From positions 38,688,001 to 38,752,000 of the forward strand of contig CM060733.1 in the NCBI GenBank assembly GCA_030704615.1: a DNA stretch of 64,000 bases. The letters are read 5' to 3'. Origin of the DNA: Takakia lepidozioides. Lineage: Eukaryota; Streptophyta; Takakiopsida; Takakiales; Takakiaceae. The position numbers and the translations under genes were made by a program. Position 1 is the stretch's first letter. Every line of letters begins with the position of its first letter. Below, piece after piece: positions 11,701-23,202 of the stretch. Under the pieces are notes generated by a model. It did no database searches. It had not been told where the DNA came from and saw nothing but the letters and a program-made list of their open reading frames with translations.

Positions 11701-13867
11701 GAGTTTCAATTGAAGCTGGATGTTGAATTCCGACGAAACCGGGCTCCGCTGCCTCCGTTGGGTGCAAAAGAGGCAAAAGCGCTTGCGAACTCCAGGAAAG
11801 CGGCAGAGCTTGCTCAGGCAGGAATTCAGGAGAAATTGCATGAGAAGAGTAAAGGCCAAAGGAAAAGGACAAGGAAACAGGTGAGTGCAGTAACACACAA
11901 AAAGAATAAAACCATCGGGGCATCGGAGGAGGCGCAGGAGGGGACCCAAGAGAGTGACTCGGACGATGACTTTGTTCAAGGTCCTGCAACTGCTGTTGCT
12001 CCTACCCAGTCACCGGTCGTCCGGGTTCCCAAGTCAGTTCGGAGTGGGACTGGCTCTGCCAAGAAGTTGGCATTTGAGGGCGAGCCTACACGGCGGTATT
12101 CGGCTGTGACGTTTACGCATAGGCCAAAGCTAGAACCTCCAACCATCATCCAATGCGTCAATGAGAGCTTCCTTGACGCTCTCGCTGCCAGGGCGAAGAA
12201 GGTGGCACAGAGCAAGTCTCTGGCGGAGCAGAAGGGGAAAGCCAAGAAGAGGGCTGGCGGTACAGAGCCTAAAGACACCCCTGGTTTTGAAGCCATGATG
12301 GAATTCTTCACGGCTGTGAGCACGAATTGCAAGAGCACTCGGGGGGGGGTTGAGGTGGAGAGAGCTTGCGACATGATTCTCCTTGACATTCCAGATGGGG
12401 AGCTGCTGGAGGGCCTGGATGGTGTGCCCACCTGGAACAGGTTTACTGAGGACTACTGGAAAGCCGAGTTTGGGCTGGCGGGGATGCTTCTGGATGACGG
12501 TGGATGTGTGGTTGTCCTTGCCACGAGAGGGAAGACCATAGAGAATGCGGTGGCAAGGTGGACACCGAAAACTGTCACCCCGGTCCTCCTCAGAAAATGG
12601 TTCTGCATCAGTACACAGGGGTTGCGAACAGAGGGCCAAAGTGTAAGTTATCAATCTATTGCATTCACTTCATATTGTGGTGTATGTTAAGTAGACCCTG
12701 GAGTTTATCCTTTCTTTGTTGGATGTGCAGACATTGGTGTTTGAGGCATATTGCTTTGTGAAGAGAGGGTCTACGTTCAAATTCCGCAATGACGGTCGTC
12801 TTGTTGATGCCGTTGTGGACCCTGTAACCTACGATGTCCTCTACAACTATGTGCCCCACTCCAGTATGCCGAAGGACACAAAGATAGGCAAACCGTGGCG
12901 GTACAGCCGGACCCGGAGCCCTGCTTTCATCCAAACCCTCATGGAGACGTGCTCGGATATCCAAGGGCGGATTCTGGACCTCACATGCGGCACGGGTAAG
13001 CCTTCACGTGCTTAGTTTGTCCCCTGGCCCGATTGCAATTGCATGCCGCAAGCTATTAACCGCCCGCTTTGTTCCTCAGGTGCTTCAATGTGGGCAGGGG
13101 CGTTGTCCGACAGGCATGTGTTCGCCTTCGAGCCAGATACTGCCCTCCACAACTCGGAACTTGCAGCGGCTGAACGTCTGCCGAAAGAGGAAGAGGCATC
13201 CTCGGAGGATGAGGAAAAATCCGAGAAGGAGTAGGGGGAGGAAGTTGGGATCGAGGCCGAGGAGCCCCCGGTTTACGAGTGAGTGGTGGCATTGTAAGTT
13301 GCCTCCAGATTTTGTGAGGCACCTCCCTCCGCTCTCTTATTTCATTGAAAACCCTTTCTGGTTGTGCTGGTATTGACATTCTTGAAGTGGATTTGTTCTT
13401 ACTGTAGGATGCCAAGTACTGCCGGAGGGGTGTCTACACCAGAGTTCATGGGCAGGAGGAACGTGCCTTTTTTTGCCAGGGGGGATTTCATGCCTAGTCC
13501 AGAAAGGGAGTACATCCTTCCTACTTATGCTGCCCGGCTTGCTTCGGTGTCCATTAGGAGGTGTTCCAAACCTAGTCGTGTACAGCAGATTTTAGACGAG
13601 GCGAGCCTCAAGAAAATGAAGATGAGGGAGGAGGCAGCAGCTATTAGAGCCCGTCGGGCTCGTAGATTTGTCTTGGATTCTGCTGAGGAAAGTGGGGGAG
13701 AAGACGCAGAAGATTCCAAGGAGGTGAGGTGGACAGTCCCCCAAGGAGAGGACGGGATTTTTGAGAGGCATAGTGGAACTGATGCATCACAGAGCTCGGA
13801 GGATGAGGGGGATGAGGGGGATGAGGAAGAAGGTGGGGCAAGTTCCTCGGAGGGTGTAGGAGAGTAG
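8798..13867 (+). pseudogene. M1: ParB-like / DNA N4-N6 methyltransferase-like gene, exons 2-10
   Basis: Predicted exons: 8798-9573 (partial), 9692-9881, 10029-10313, 10399-10524, 10596-10834, 11517-12642, 12731-12995, 13080-13278 and 13408-13867. All have GT-AG introns, and all phases join in one frame. Exon 2 carries a ParB/Srx-like domain (IPLCRLVSL ... FYVWDDNHRLLAW). Exons 3-6 are helical and unrecognised. Exons 7-9 look like a beta-type amino-methyltransferase: a motif IV position reading DMILLDIPDGE (canonical DPPY), motif X (KPWRYSRTRSPAFIQTLM), and motif I ILDLTCGTG-ASMWAG with a following FAFEPD, split by intron 8. Exon 10 is an acidic Ser/Glu/Asp tail. Breaks: a 1-base deletion near 8970 and TAG codons at 9169, 10662 and 13232, each CAG in another copy. 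Binding or modification of DNA is inferred from family resemblance only. Confidence 0.75.
10905..11495. repeat. Intronic 95-bp palindrome-bearing array, M1
   Basis: Tandem units of about 93-95 bases fill most of intron 6. Each has a GGCGCC centre flanked by near-inverted arms (GAAATTCGGCGCCATTTTC) and a second hairpin, GGGACTTAGC ... GCTAAGTCCC. About seven GGCGCC-type centres are present, against about thirteen in M2. The outermost units lie in the opposite orientation to the inner ones. Confidence 0.88.
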
Positions 13868-13930
13868 TGCCCATTCCGGCTATGACAGTTAGAACACACT
13901 TGTATAGACGTGGCTTGCCACAAAATTTGC

Positions 13931-13936
13931 AATAAA
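13931..13936 (+). promoter_or_regulatory. Polyadenylation signal AATAAA of M1 gene
   Basis: AATAAA lies 64 bases after the stop codon of exon 10 and is conserved in M2. Its position fits the 3' end of the transcript. Confidence 0.6.
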
Positions 13937-14073
13937 ATGTTGCATTTCAAGTCCACTGGTGCCACATTCCAACTTCACATGACCCTATTTCCGTGCCTCC
14001 TAACCCTATTTCCGTGGACTCACAATGGTCTGCTCATGCTTTTTTTTTTTCCGCTCATGAAATAGCAGCCCCC

Positions 14074-17000
14074 GCTGGAAGGCCTAAGTTGTTTAAGAGG
14101 TATCTGCTATGGTGTAGTGTCAGCAACACCAATTGAAGAAGAAACTAGCAGTTACCCATCACATTTCTATGAAGAAAGAGAAGGAGAAATGGAAATCCTA
14201 GAGGAACCAGCCACTGTGAGTTTACAGGATGAAGTGGTGACTAGTTGGACAATCACAGCTGATGAGCAGGTGAGGGAAGTGAATGTGGGAACTAAAGAGG
14301 AACCGAGGATGGTGAAGGTAGGAGCTGATTTGGAGCCAGAATTCTTTGAAGAAGCTAAGAGCTTGTTCATCAAATACAGAGATGTATTTGGAGCTATGAG
14401 GATCTAAAAGGGATACCACCTGAAATCTGTCAGCATAAGATTGAACTAGAACCAGGGTCAGTACCAATCAAGCAGGCAAGGTACAGAATGAATCCCAACC
14501 ACGCACAGAAGGTTGGAGAAGAGATCAATAAGTTGGCTGAGGCTAAGTTTATTTACCGAATAGAGTATACAACTTGGTTGTCACCCATTGTGATAGTTCC
14601 CAAGAAGAATGGTAAACTAAGAGTTTGTGTGAACTACAAGAAGCTGAATGCTTGTACGAAGAAAGATCCTTTCCCTTTGCCATTCACAGAAGCAGTATTG
14701 GACATTGTGGCAGGCCATGAGATGTACTCATTCATGGATGGTTTCAGTGGTTATAATCAAGTGCAAGTGGCAGAAGAAGACCAAGGAAAGACAGCTTTCA
14801 TCATAGACTGGGGTGCTTATGCATACAAAGTCATGCCCTTTGGACTTTGTAATGCACCAGCAACCTTTCAAAGAGTGATAAGTGAATCTTTTCATGAGTA
14901 TCTGGATAATTTCATGCAGTTGTTCTTGGATGATTTCAGTGTGTACAGCTCTAAGAAGGAGCACTTGCATAAATTGGAGTTATGTCTGGCCAGATGCAGG
15001 ATGAGAGGTCTGGGCCTGAATCCAGAGAAATGTACTTTCTGTGTGAACTCAGTCGTGCTTCTGGGACACATTGTGTATAAGAGGGGACTTCTTGTGGATC
15101 CCAGGAAGACAGAGGCCATTAAAGCCTCTCCACCACCAACAAATGTTAAGAGTCTAAGGAGATTCCTTGGGCAAACCAGTTATTACAGAAGATTTGTCAA
15201 AAGGTATGCACAAATAGCAGCACCATTGAGCAAGCTTCTGAAGAAAGATGCAGTGTTTGCATGGACAGCTGAATGTCAACGGGCTTTTGAGGAACTTACA
15301 TTGTCAGTAACAACTACACCTGTGCTGATTAACCCTCACTAGCATGTAGTATTTCATGTTCACTGTGATGCCTCAGGAGAAGCGTTGGGAGCGGTGTTAG
15401 CCCAGAATGTTACAGGAAATATAGATTCACCTGTGTACTATGCTAGCAGGTTGATGAACAGTGCTGAAAGGAACTATAGCACAACTGAAAGAGAAGCACT
15501 GGCAATGATTTATGCAGTCAAGAAATTCAGGCATTACCTATTGGGAAGAAAGTTTATGTTTTATGTGGATCACCAGGCTGTGATATATCTGGTGAACAAA
15601 CCTTTGATAAGTGGAAGGATAACGAGGTGGTTAATAATCTTGCATGAGTTTGAGTTCGAAGTTGTTTACAAGCCTGGCCGTTTGCATCTTGTGGCAGATC
15701 ATTTGTCACGACTAACAACAGGAGAGGCCGCCACAGGAGTAGACGATCAGTTACCTGATGCGAGTTAATTTGTAATGGAGATGCAAGGAAGTGCAGATGA
15801 ATGGTTAGATTGGCAGTGGCCAATCAGATACTACCTTACTCATGGTGAATGCCCACCTAGTTATGGTAAGGAGCAGAGGAAGAGAATCGCTATCAAGGCT
15901 TTACCTTATACTATGGTAGGAAGCAGAATGTATAAGCTGGGACCTGATGGAGTACTTAAATGATGCTTGTACCACCATGAAGTAAATAAAGTTTTGGAGG
16001 AAGTTCATAAAGGAGTGGCTGGAGGTCATTTTGGAGAAGAGACTACCAGTAGAAAGATACTACTCGCAGGTTACTGGTGGCCTACTTTGTTCAAAGATGT
16101 ACACGAGTATTGTCAGAGTTGTGATGAATGTCAGAGGCTAGGACCTTTGCAAAGATCTGGAAAGATGGCCTTGCATCCTACAATGCCTACGGAACCATTT
16201 CAGAAATGGGGACTAGACTTTGTTGGACCAATTAACCCACCGGCCAAGAATACACAGAATAGGTACATAATTACAGCCACTGATTATACTACGAAGTGGG
16301 TGGAAGCTAAAGCTTTGAGGGACAATACAACCAAGTCCACAGCAAGGTTCCTGTATGAGAACATACTTACACGATTTGGCTGTCCCTTGGAATTTATCAG
16401 TGATCAGGGAAGTCACTTCATTAATGAGACCATTGAATTATTGACTAAAGAGTTCATGATTGTGCATAGGAAAAGTACAACATATTACCCACAGGGTAAT
16501 GGACAGGCAGAGGCTACCAACAAAATACTATGTACTATCTTGGCTAAGATAGTCAATGCAAACAGAACGGATTGGGATACAAAGCTGCTGACAGCTTTGT
16601 GGTCATACAAGACTTCATATAAAGTCACCACTAAGTATACACCATTCCAATTAGTTTATGGTATGGAAGCATTACTTCCAGTGGAATTCCTGTTACCTAC
16701 CATGAGAACGGAATGGGGAAAGAGAATGGAATTGCAAGATTCAATTAAGGTCAGGAAACATGCATTATACCATGTGGAAGAAGTACGTGCTGATGCAGCT
16801 GATAACATGATCAGAATTCAGATGAAGAGAAAGGAACAGTTTGATGAAGGCAAGATAAAGACTTTTAAGACGGGAGATTTGGTTCTGTGGTTGCATAAGA
16901 AGGGAAAGATTAAAGCTTCTAAGCTTAAATCACCATGGAAATGACCTTATGTCATACAGAAGATATATGATAACAACACCGCCATGTTACAAACCATTAA

Positions 17001-17190
17001 CAAAGAGATGCTGGGAAGAGTCAATGCCAATAAGTTGAAGGGGTACAGTGGTATCCATGACAAACCATTGCAGCATGATTTGCATGTTGAAACGCAAAAG
17101 CAGTCACGGGCTGCGCCAGTGATACCAACGGAGTATGGAGCACTTTTCGCTAAGCCGAACATATATGACCAAGGCGGGCAGAACAAGAGC
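14074..17190 (+). pseudogene. pol: E2 pol: RT, RNase H, integrase (broken)
   Basis: Starts after the protease. RT motifs are present (MDGFSGYNQV near 14735, MPFGLCNAP near 14832, FLDDFSVYS near 14922), as are RNase H (HCDASGEALGAVLAQ near 15361) and integrase: an HHCC domain near 15976-16135 and DDE residues in LDFVGPI, ISDQGSHF and NGQAEATNK. Breaks: a 4-base deletion near 14391 before RT (GAYAYKV itself is intact), TAG 15340 (TGG in sisters), TAA 15766 (TTA), TGA 15961 (CGA) and TGA 16942 (CGA or GGA). Apart from these points the frame is continuous and runs on through the minisatellite into ORF3. Confidence 0.92.
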
Positions 17191-17430
17191 GACACAGCCT
17201 ATCACAGCCCAGCACGGCGTGACACAGCCTATCACAACCCATCACGGCGTGACACAGCCTATCACAGCCCAGTAAGGCGCGACATAGCGTATCACAGCCC
17301 AGCACGACGCAATACAGCCTATCACAACCTACCACAGTGTGTCACAGCCTATCACAGCTTACCACAGTGCAACACAGCCTATCACAGCGTACTACAGTAT
17401 GACACAGCCTGTCACAGCTCAACACAGCCT
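17191..17430 (+). repeat. In-frame 30-bp minisatellite, E2
   Basis: Eight decapeptide units (DTAYHSPARR, DTAYHNPSRR and so on). In this copy the frame stays open across the whole repeat and for about 200 further codons. That is the clearest sign that integrase, repeat and ORF3 were one translation product. Confidence 0.9.
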
Positions 17431-20400
17431 ACTAGGGTTACACAATCCATAGAATCAGTGACAGGTGGACGTAGGATAACTTCAGGGAAATGGCCGGCGG
17501 AAGAAAGGACGGAAGCCAGTTTAGAAAGGGACACGTGGAAGTCAGGGAGCAACACACAGCTGAGAAGGAAGTGCAAGAACAGATGTCATCAAGAAAGAGG
17601 ACAAGAATGGCCGTCAAAATACCTACTTAGCACGTCAATTCGGATGAATGGCGGGCCCATTAATGAATACGGAAAAAGGGCAACAGAACAAACGGCAAGT
17701 ACAGAAAAGCGAAATTCTTGTCACATGTGTTATCCTAGTGGACAGTCCATCAGGGAAAGTCCACTAAAGAAAATTAAATCTAAAATCCAGTCACAGCGGT
17801 TACAGCCAATCGAAAGCCAGAAAAGGGATCAAGAAATTGGAGGGAATTTAAGCGCAAGAGTCGGCGTCGTTCTAAGTAACGGGCGTCTCGACGGGACAAA
17901 CCATCAATGCTATAGCTTTGAAGCTATGGAGGAATTAACAAACTATACGCTCGCAATATTACTTACGCAATGGCATAGGGACGGAAGAACAGAGCGGATC
18001 TTTTCTCTTAATCGATGCTTGCAAGCCCCGCATGCTTACAAGTAATTACCCATAGCTTTTTGTGGCAACCATACGTTTATGTTTTGTGCCCTGCAAGCAT
18101 TTCTTCAATTGTTACAGCCAAAACCTTTCTGTGGGTCTAGAATGAAGAGAGTGAGAGGAATGGAAGAAATCAGGGTGAAGAGCACCACAATCCTGCAGAA
18201 ACAAACGATTGCTACTCCACAGGCGGTACAGTTACTGAAGGAGCTGCGATTGGAAGGATTGCAAAGCAAAGATTGGACATTGCACCATAGACAGTACATG
18301 TTACAATTATTGCAGAACTTTGAGCATAGGACAGGAGCAACAACGGTGAAGGGAGTTGAATTAGAAATTACTCCCCTATACCTACAGCAATTGTTTGAAT
18401 TGCCATCAGGTCAGGTGCATCTGGAGGAGCACAGGGCAAGACTGCAAATAGGGAACTTATTCCAAGAAGGGAGTTTCTTTAAAACTCAGGGTTATGCTTG
18501 TACCAAGGCCGTGTACCCAGGGCTAAGGAGGTAGGCCAGGTATTGAACGTTCTGTTTGCCATGAAACAGAACCAACAGTATTTGAGCAGATCCTTCACAG
18601 AGGAAATACTCAAAGCCCTAAGATGAGAAGAGGTAGCATGGGCGGACATAATGTACAACGCACTGGTAGAGGAGATGAAAAGATTACAGGGCACTGCCGC
18701 AAAGTCTCCTATCATAGTGTCTGGCCCAATCATTGCTCAAATAATTCTTGATTCTTGCATACTTGATGCTCGAGAAAGAAAGGAGATGAGAGTGTTTGAG
18801 ACTGAAGCCACTCCAATGGAAAAGCAAGGCTCTTCACACAGTGAGGGTGGACTGGCAGGGCAACCCCAGACTAAGAGACAGAGGCGGGGAAAAACTGTAG
18901 TGGCGGATCCACTGGCTTCACGGAAACCGCATGATAATGTTTCCCAAGCTCTTGTGCAGGAAGGGGCACAGCAGCACAGAGAACTGCTATTATTGGAAGC
19001 AGGACCTTCAGAGAGGGAAGAGGAAGTTACTTCAGTATCACAGCCATCATAGCCAGATGATCGGCTTGTCACAGAGTTACCACAAGTTGTCCATGCAGTT
19101 CCACCAGAAATAATTGATTTGGAGAAAGAAGGGTTAGATATTCCCACTACAAAACAGGTGGTGGCAGAAATTGAGAAGGGGGACCTTCTCTATGAATATT
19201 CTGGTCTGGTCAAGGAAACAGTGATTCCGGAGGTGCAACGGTTGTCCAGGGGAAACCCTGCGGTGCATATAATACACACACATGTGACGGAGGTACCACA
19301 GGTAGAATGTCAAGACACTGCAGCACCGGTGACGGATGAAGTGGTTCAGGAAGAAAATCTGGTGGGGCAATGGCCTGAGTGGTTTGTGAGGCATCACACT
19401 ATTGAGGATCAGGGAGAACAGCAGCAAGCTCACCATGATGACCCTCAACAGGCCATGCTTATGAGTTCCATAAGCAGGACACTTAATTTGTTGGGCACTT
19501 ATGTCAAATCCCATGTTCCAACTACCCAATTGGCAGCTTTGAGGGAGGAACTCAGGAAGGAGTTTGAGGCTCGACTTGCCACTGAGTGTGCAAACAAGGT
19601 CGATGAAGAGGTCACTCTCAAGATGCAGCAAGACTTAGAGAGTACAGAAGCGGCTTTGCAATTGGCCAAGGAACAATTGATTGAGGCAGGCCTCGCGCAA
19701 GACCAGTTGCACGAAGCACATAAGCAACAGCTATACCAAATGCAGGTGAAGCATGAAAGCAAGTTGCAAGAAGTGAATGCACTACATACAGAGTTGCAGA
19801 TAGTGCATGACAGGATGGCCATACAATGCGCTACACTCACAACTATGCTTGACCAAGCTACAATAGAAATAAACAGTCAAGCGGAAAGATGTACGAAGGC
19901 AGAGAAAGATAAAGTTGAGCAATTGAAACTCATTGTCGATATGAAGAATACAATCTGTAGCAATGCGAATACTTTCAAACAATACAGGCAGCTTGAAGCT
20001 GACCAAGAGAGGTACATCTTGGAGTTGCAACGAACGCTCATGGTAAATAGAAATGAACTCTCTGTGGCTAACAAGGCTTGGAAGGAAGCCAATAATCTGG
20101 CTGCTGCCTATGCGAGTTTGGTTGAAGCTCATGCGAAGCGCATGGAGGCTTTACAACAGCAGATAGATGTGTACAGGCTCACAGAGGAGCAGACTCTAAG
20201 GGGTGCCACAAGCAACTTGGTGGATAACCACCTTATGCAGGTCAGGTTAGCACAAGGGCCGGTGGAGAGCAAAGCACCACGAAAGCTCACCCAAAGTGAG
20301 ATGAATGAGCTCATACTGCAAGTGCAAAACATTGCCACAACTACTATAGACAATGTCTATAGTAGGATAGCAGAGTTACAGGAGGATGTAGACGGCCTGC

Positions 20401-21008
20401 AGACTCAAGTGGAGGACCTCACTTCAAATATTGACAAGAGAGTCCGTGTACCTGAGGAACAACTAATGGCTTCTTATTTACAAGCGAGAACTTTGGCTTT
20501 TCAGTCTTCTTCACAGGGGGTGCAGGAGATGCCAATGGTACAAGAGCCAGTGCCACCAACACCACAACAAGTCACTGTGCCAGTAGCTGACCCTGTTGTT
20601 ACTACAGCCACACCACAGCCACCACAGCCTGAGGTATGGGGGAATGCTACTTTTAACCCACCTAAAACTCCAGCTGCACGGGAGTACAGTCGGACTATGA
20701 CTATGCCCTTCAACCAAATTCCCATTGTGTTGGATTTGGCTTGGAAAGAATTTAGTCCTCCGCAGTCATTGGCACATTACTATCAAATCATGCGCATTTG
20801 GCTGCCAGTGGCCACTAGGACTAAAGTTCTTCGGAACAATCGACCAATTGAGGATCATCACTTTGCGCAGTACTGGCATGAGGCAAGTACGATGTTGAAG
20901 GAATTAATTGCCTTCCAAGTTGTTCTTGGATTCATTTATACCAAGACCAAAGAGGTAGCAAGTATTGTCATGGGCTGCGGGTTATACTACGCTGCTTGTT
21001 TCTGGTAC

Positions 21009-21012
21009 GTTA
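21009..21012. repeat. Target-site duplication GTTA, left
   Basis: GTTA immediately left of the TIR element, repeated at 23199-23202 on the right. Sister copies have it once (ACGTTATCAC or ACGTTACCAC). Confidence 0.7.
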
Positions 21013-23198
21013 TGTAGTGTGAATGCAGGGGACAGAACATTACATATGTTTACCATTACGACCTACATCACTATGACGGAGTGCCCATCATCCCAACTGC
21101 AGAAAGGATGTATCCCTTCATATAGGTAATTTCATGAGCGCACTGAACTTATGCTTTGCCAGGAGAAAATGGCTAAGTCATGACGGTACACATTTTCATC
21201 CATGCGATGAACGTTTTCATCAATGGTTCTTTACCTAAAAGATCGCGGGTTGAGAAAAATGAAGAGGAAGATGACGGATGGCTCGTAGCGGCTGTTGCAA
21301 GCAGTGGTGTCGGCAGGGCAGCCTGTGTTAGGAGGTTGTACTGCGCGCGGTGGGATCTTGCTTGGCTTAGGAAGCGGGCATTAAGACGCCTCTGCTTGGT
21401 ATCTGTTGTAGAAAAAGCGGTGCCGCCTCTCTCGTAGTGATGATCAATTCAAGAGATAGAAGCATGTAAGGAAAGCGGCGCACCACCACTGCCGCCAGTG
21501 CCTTGAAGATGATAGTTATGGGCAGATGAGCAAGCAAGGAAAAGGCCAACTGCTGAAAGCACAGGGAAGAGAGTCTGGGCACAATCAATGGGGGGAGGTA
21601 AAGCATGTGGAGTTCTGGCTGTATGGTATCTCAGGTTCTCTGTCATTAAGCTTCTAGCTGCTTTGTGTCTCCTTGTTATAGGACCAGGCAATTCGAGAGG
21701 AAGAATTGCATAGCGTAATCTGGTTGTCAGGCCACAGGATGGTCCAAGTGAAGAAGGGAGCCATCATGGCGTCATAAGGTCTGGAATCAAGACAAAGAGA
21801 AAGGGTTGAAGTGGCTGCTGACGGGCGATGGCAAGGTGCCACCTTGACAGGCAGACCCGCCGCTTCACTAGTGGATAAAAATAGATAAGTCGATGAACAG
21901 AGGCTTCTTTTTGCCAGGACTTAGAAATTGCTTTGGTAGATTTAGGACTGCCATCTTGGCAGAAGAGAAAAGGTAGAGACATGTGACAAGAAAAAGTTTT
22001 GTGAAATGGGAATGGAGACTCTGGACTTCAGACCAGAACGTGGAAAGGATGGATGTACTGATGTTGTGATGACAGTGAGAGAAATAAGTGAAGAGAGAGA
22101 GAAAGAGAGAGCCTGTTCGTCACTGAATTCAGAATGGTCACTGTTGTCTTCATTCTTGCATTTTGATTCAGTGTCATAAACCTGGATACCATGCTGTCGT
22201 GTGTAGTGATAACTGGAACCAATGTAGATCTGGCTTGTTTGTTTGGAGAGATCAATGATGGTTAGCTGGAGTTGCAAAAAAACATGGAAAGGATAAGGTG
22301 ATTTCACTATGGGATCAGGATCTGAACAACTGGTTCCACAGTTGAAGGGAAAAGAGGGATGTGGGGGTATTTGGGTTGAAGTCTGACAAAAGAGATGAGA
22401 CTGTTTGAGCGATGGGTCATTGGAAAAAGGACAAGAGAGAGAGAAAGAGAGAGAGCTGATGGATGGGATGGGTTGTGTCTTGAGAGACCGAGGATGACTT
22501 CAAGGCTGGCGCACTGGATGCCTAGCAGCGTGTGCATTCACATTACATGACAGATCTGCTGCTGTGAAATAGTGGGGAACCGGGGGGGACATAGACAGAG
22601 ATAGTTGAAACAGACAAAAAGGAAAAAGAAAGAGAGAGAAGTGGAAAAATGGGATTTGGGTAAGGAGAGAGCTGCAATTCAAAAGGGCTGTTGGGGGGGG
22701 GGGGGGTTGGCCAATTGGGGAGATGAGATGAAGAAGAAAACCTGAAAGAAACCAGTGCCCTTGCAGACCATGAAGATCTGAGCTGCCTCCTCCTAAATCT
22801 GTGTCACCACTACAAAAAGGGGATTTCCGACCTGTCACTGCTCAAGTGGGCTTCACATAAAGGATCGTGTTTACCGCTGCCATTGGGCTGATTTGCATCA
22901 CTGAATACATCGCACAGCATAGCTGGTGCTGTACCTGCTGATAGGGGATGTTGTGTAAAAGTAGAACGAAGAGTGAACAACAAATTGACTCCCCATCCAT
23001 GTCTTCCCTTCCGCTGCGGCGTGGATGAGGATTTGCTTGAACTCTGATCACGGAGGAGCTGAGGGAAACCCACAGCCAAGTGACGACAGTTGGACAGATT
23101 AGAAAGAACGCTTCTTTCCTCTTGCTCCGCAATCAATGGAGGGGAGCACAATTAGAATTATACCGAGGGGGATTCACGCCCCTTCTTTTCACACTACA
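21013..23198. mobile_element. 2,186-bp TIR element inserted in E2 ORF3
   Basis: The ends are TGTAGTGTGAA (21013-21023) and TTCACACTACA (23188-23198), an 11-base perfect inverted repeat that extends imperfectly for about 19 bases. The flanks carry a GTTA duplication (21009-21012 and 23199-23202), and removing the element with one GTTA restores the ORF3 sequence seen in E1 and E5. The interior has no convincing gene. It is purine-rich on the plus strand, with GAGAGA tracts near 22095, 22436 and 22630 and a G run near 22691. I read it as a non-autonomous DNA element. A solo LTR with TG...CA ends is the main alternative. Confidence 0.75.
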
Positions 23199-23202
23199 GT
23201 TA
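23199..23202. repeat. Target-site duplication GTTA, right
   Basis: Right-hand partner of the GTTA at 21009-21012. ORF3 resumes here with the codons for YHIEQQKMQ. Confidence 0.7.

Larger units (their letters stand above)
8798..14073 (+). mobile_element. Element M copy 1 (5'-truncated)
   Basis: First of three copies of a repeated, intron-containing gene unit. It matches M3 from 62860 onward and the reverse complement of M2 throughout. The 5' part (exon 1 and the first half of exon 2) is missing. The 3' end, CATGAAATAGCAGCCCCC at 14056-14073, is shared with M2, where it abuts unrelated flanking sequence, so it looks like a true terminus. No transposase is encoded inside. Confidence 0.75.

Noticed and set aside
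8798-14073. Element M as a Helitron
   Set aside because: The shared 3' end is AGCCCCC, without the CTRR end and preceding hairpin, and no Rep/helicase domain is visible.
21180-22838. Small open frames inside the TIR element
   Set aside because: Short, low-complexity (Ser/Leu runs from GA tracts), no recognisable domain and no agreement with any other copy.
21013-23198. CACTA transposon
   Set aside because: The termini are TGTAGTG...CACTACA, the reverse order of CACTA ends, and the duplication looks like four bases, not three.
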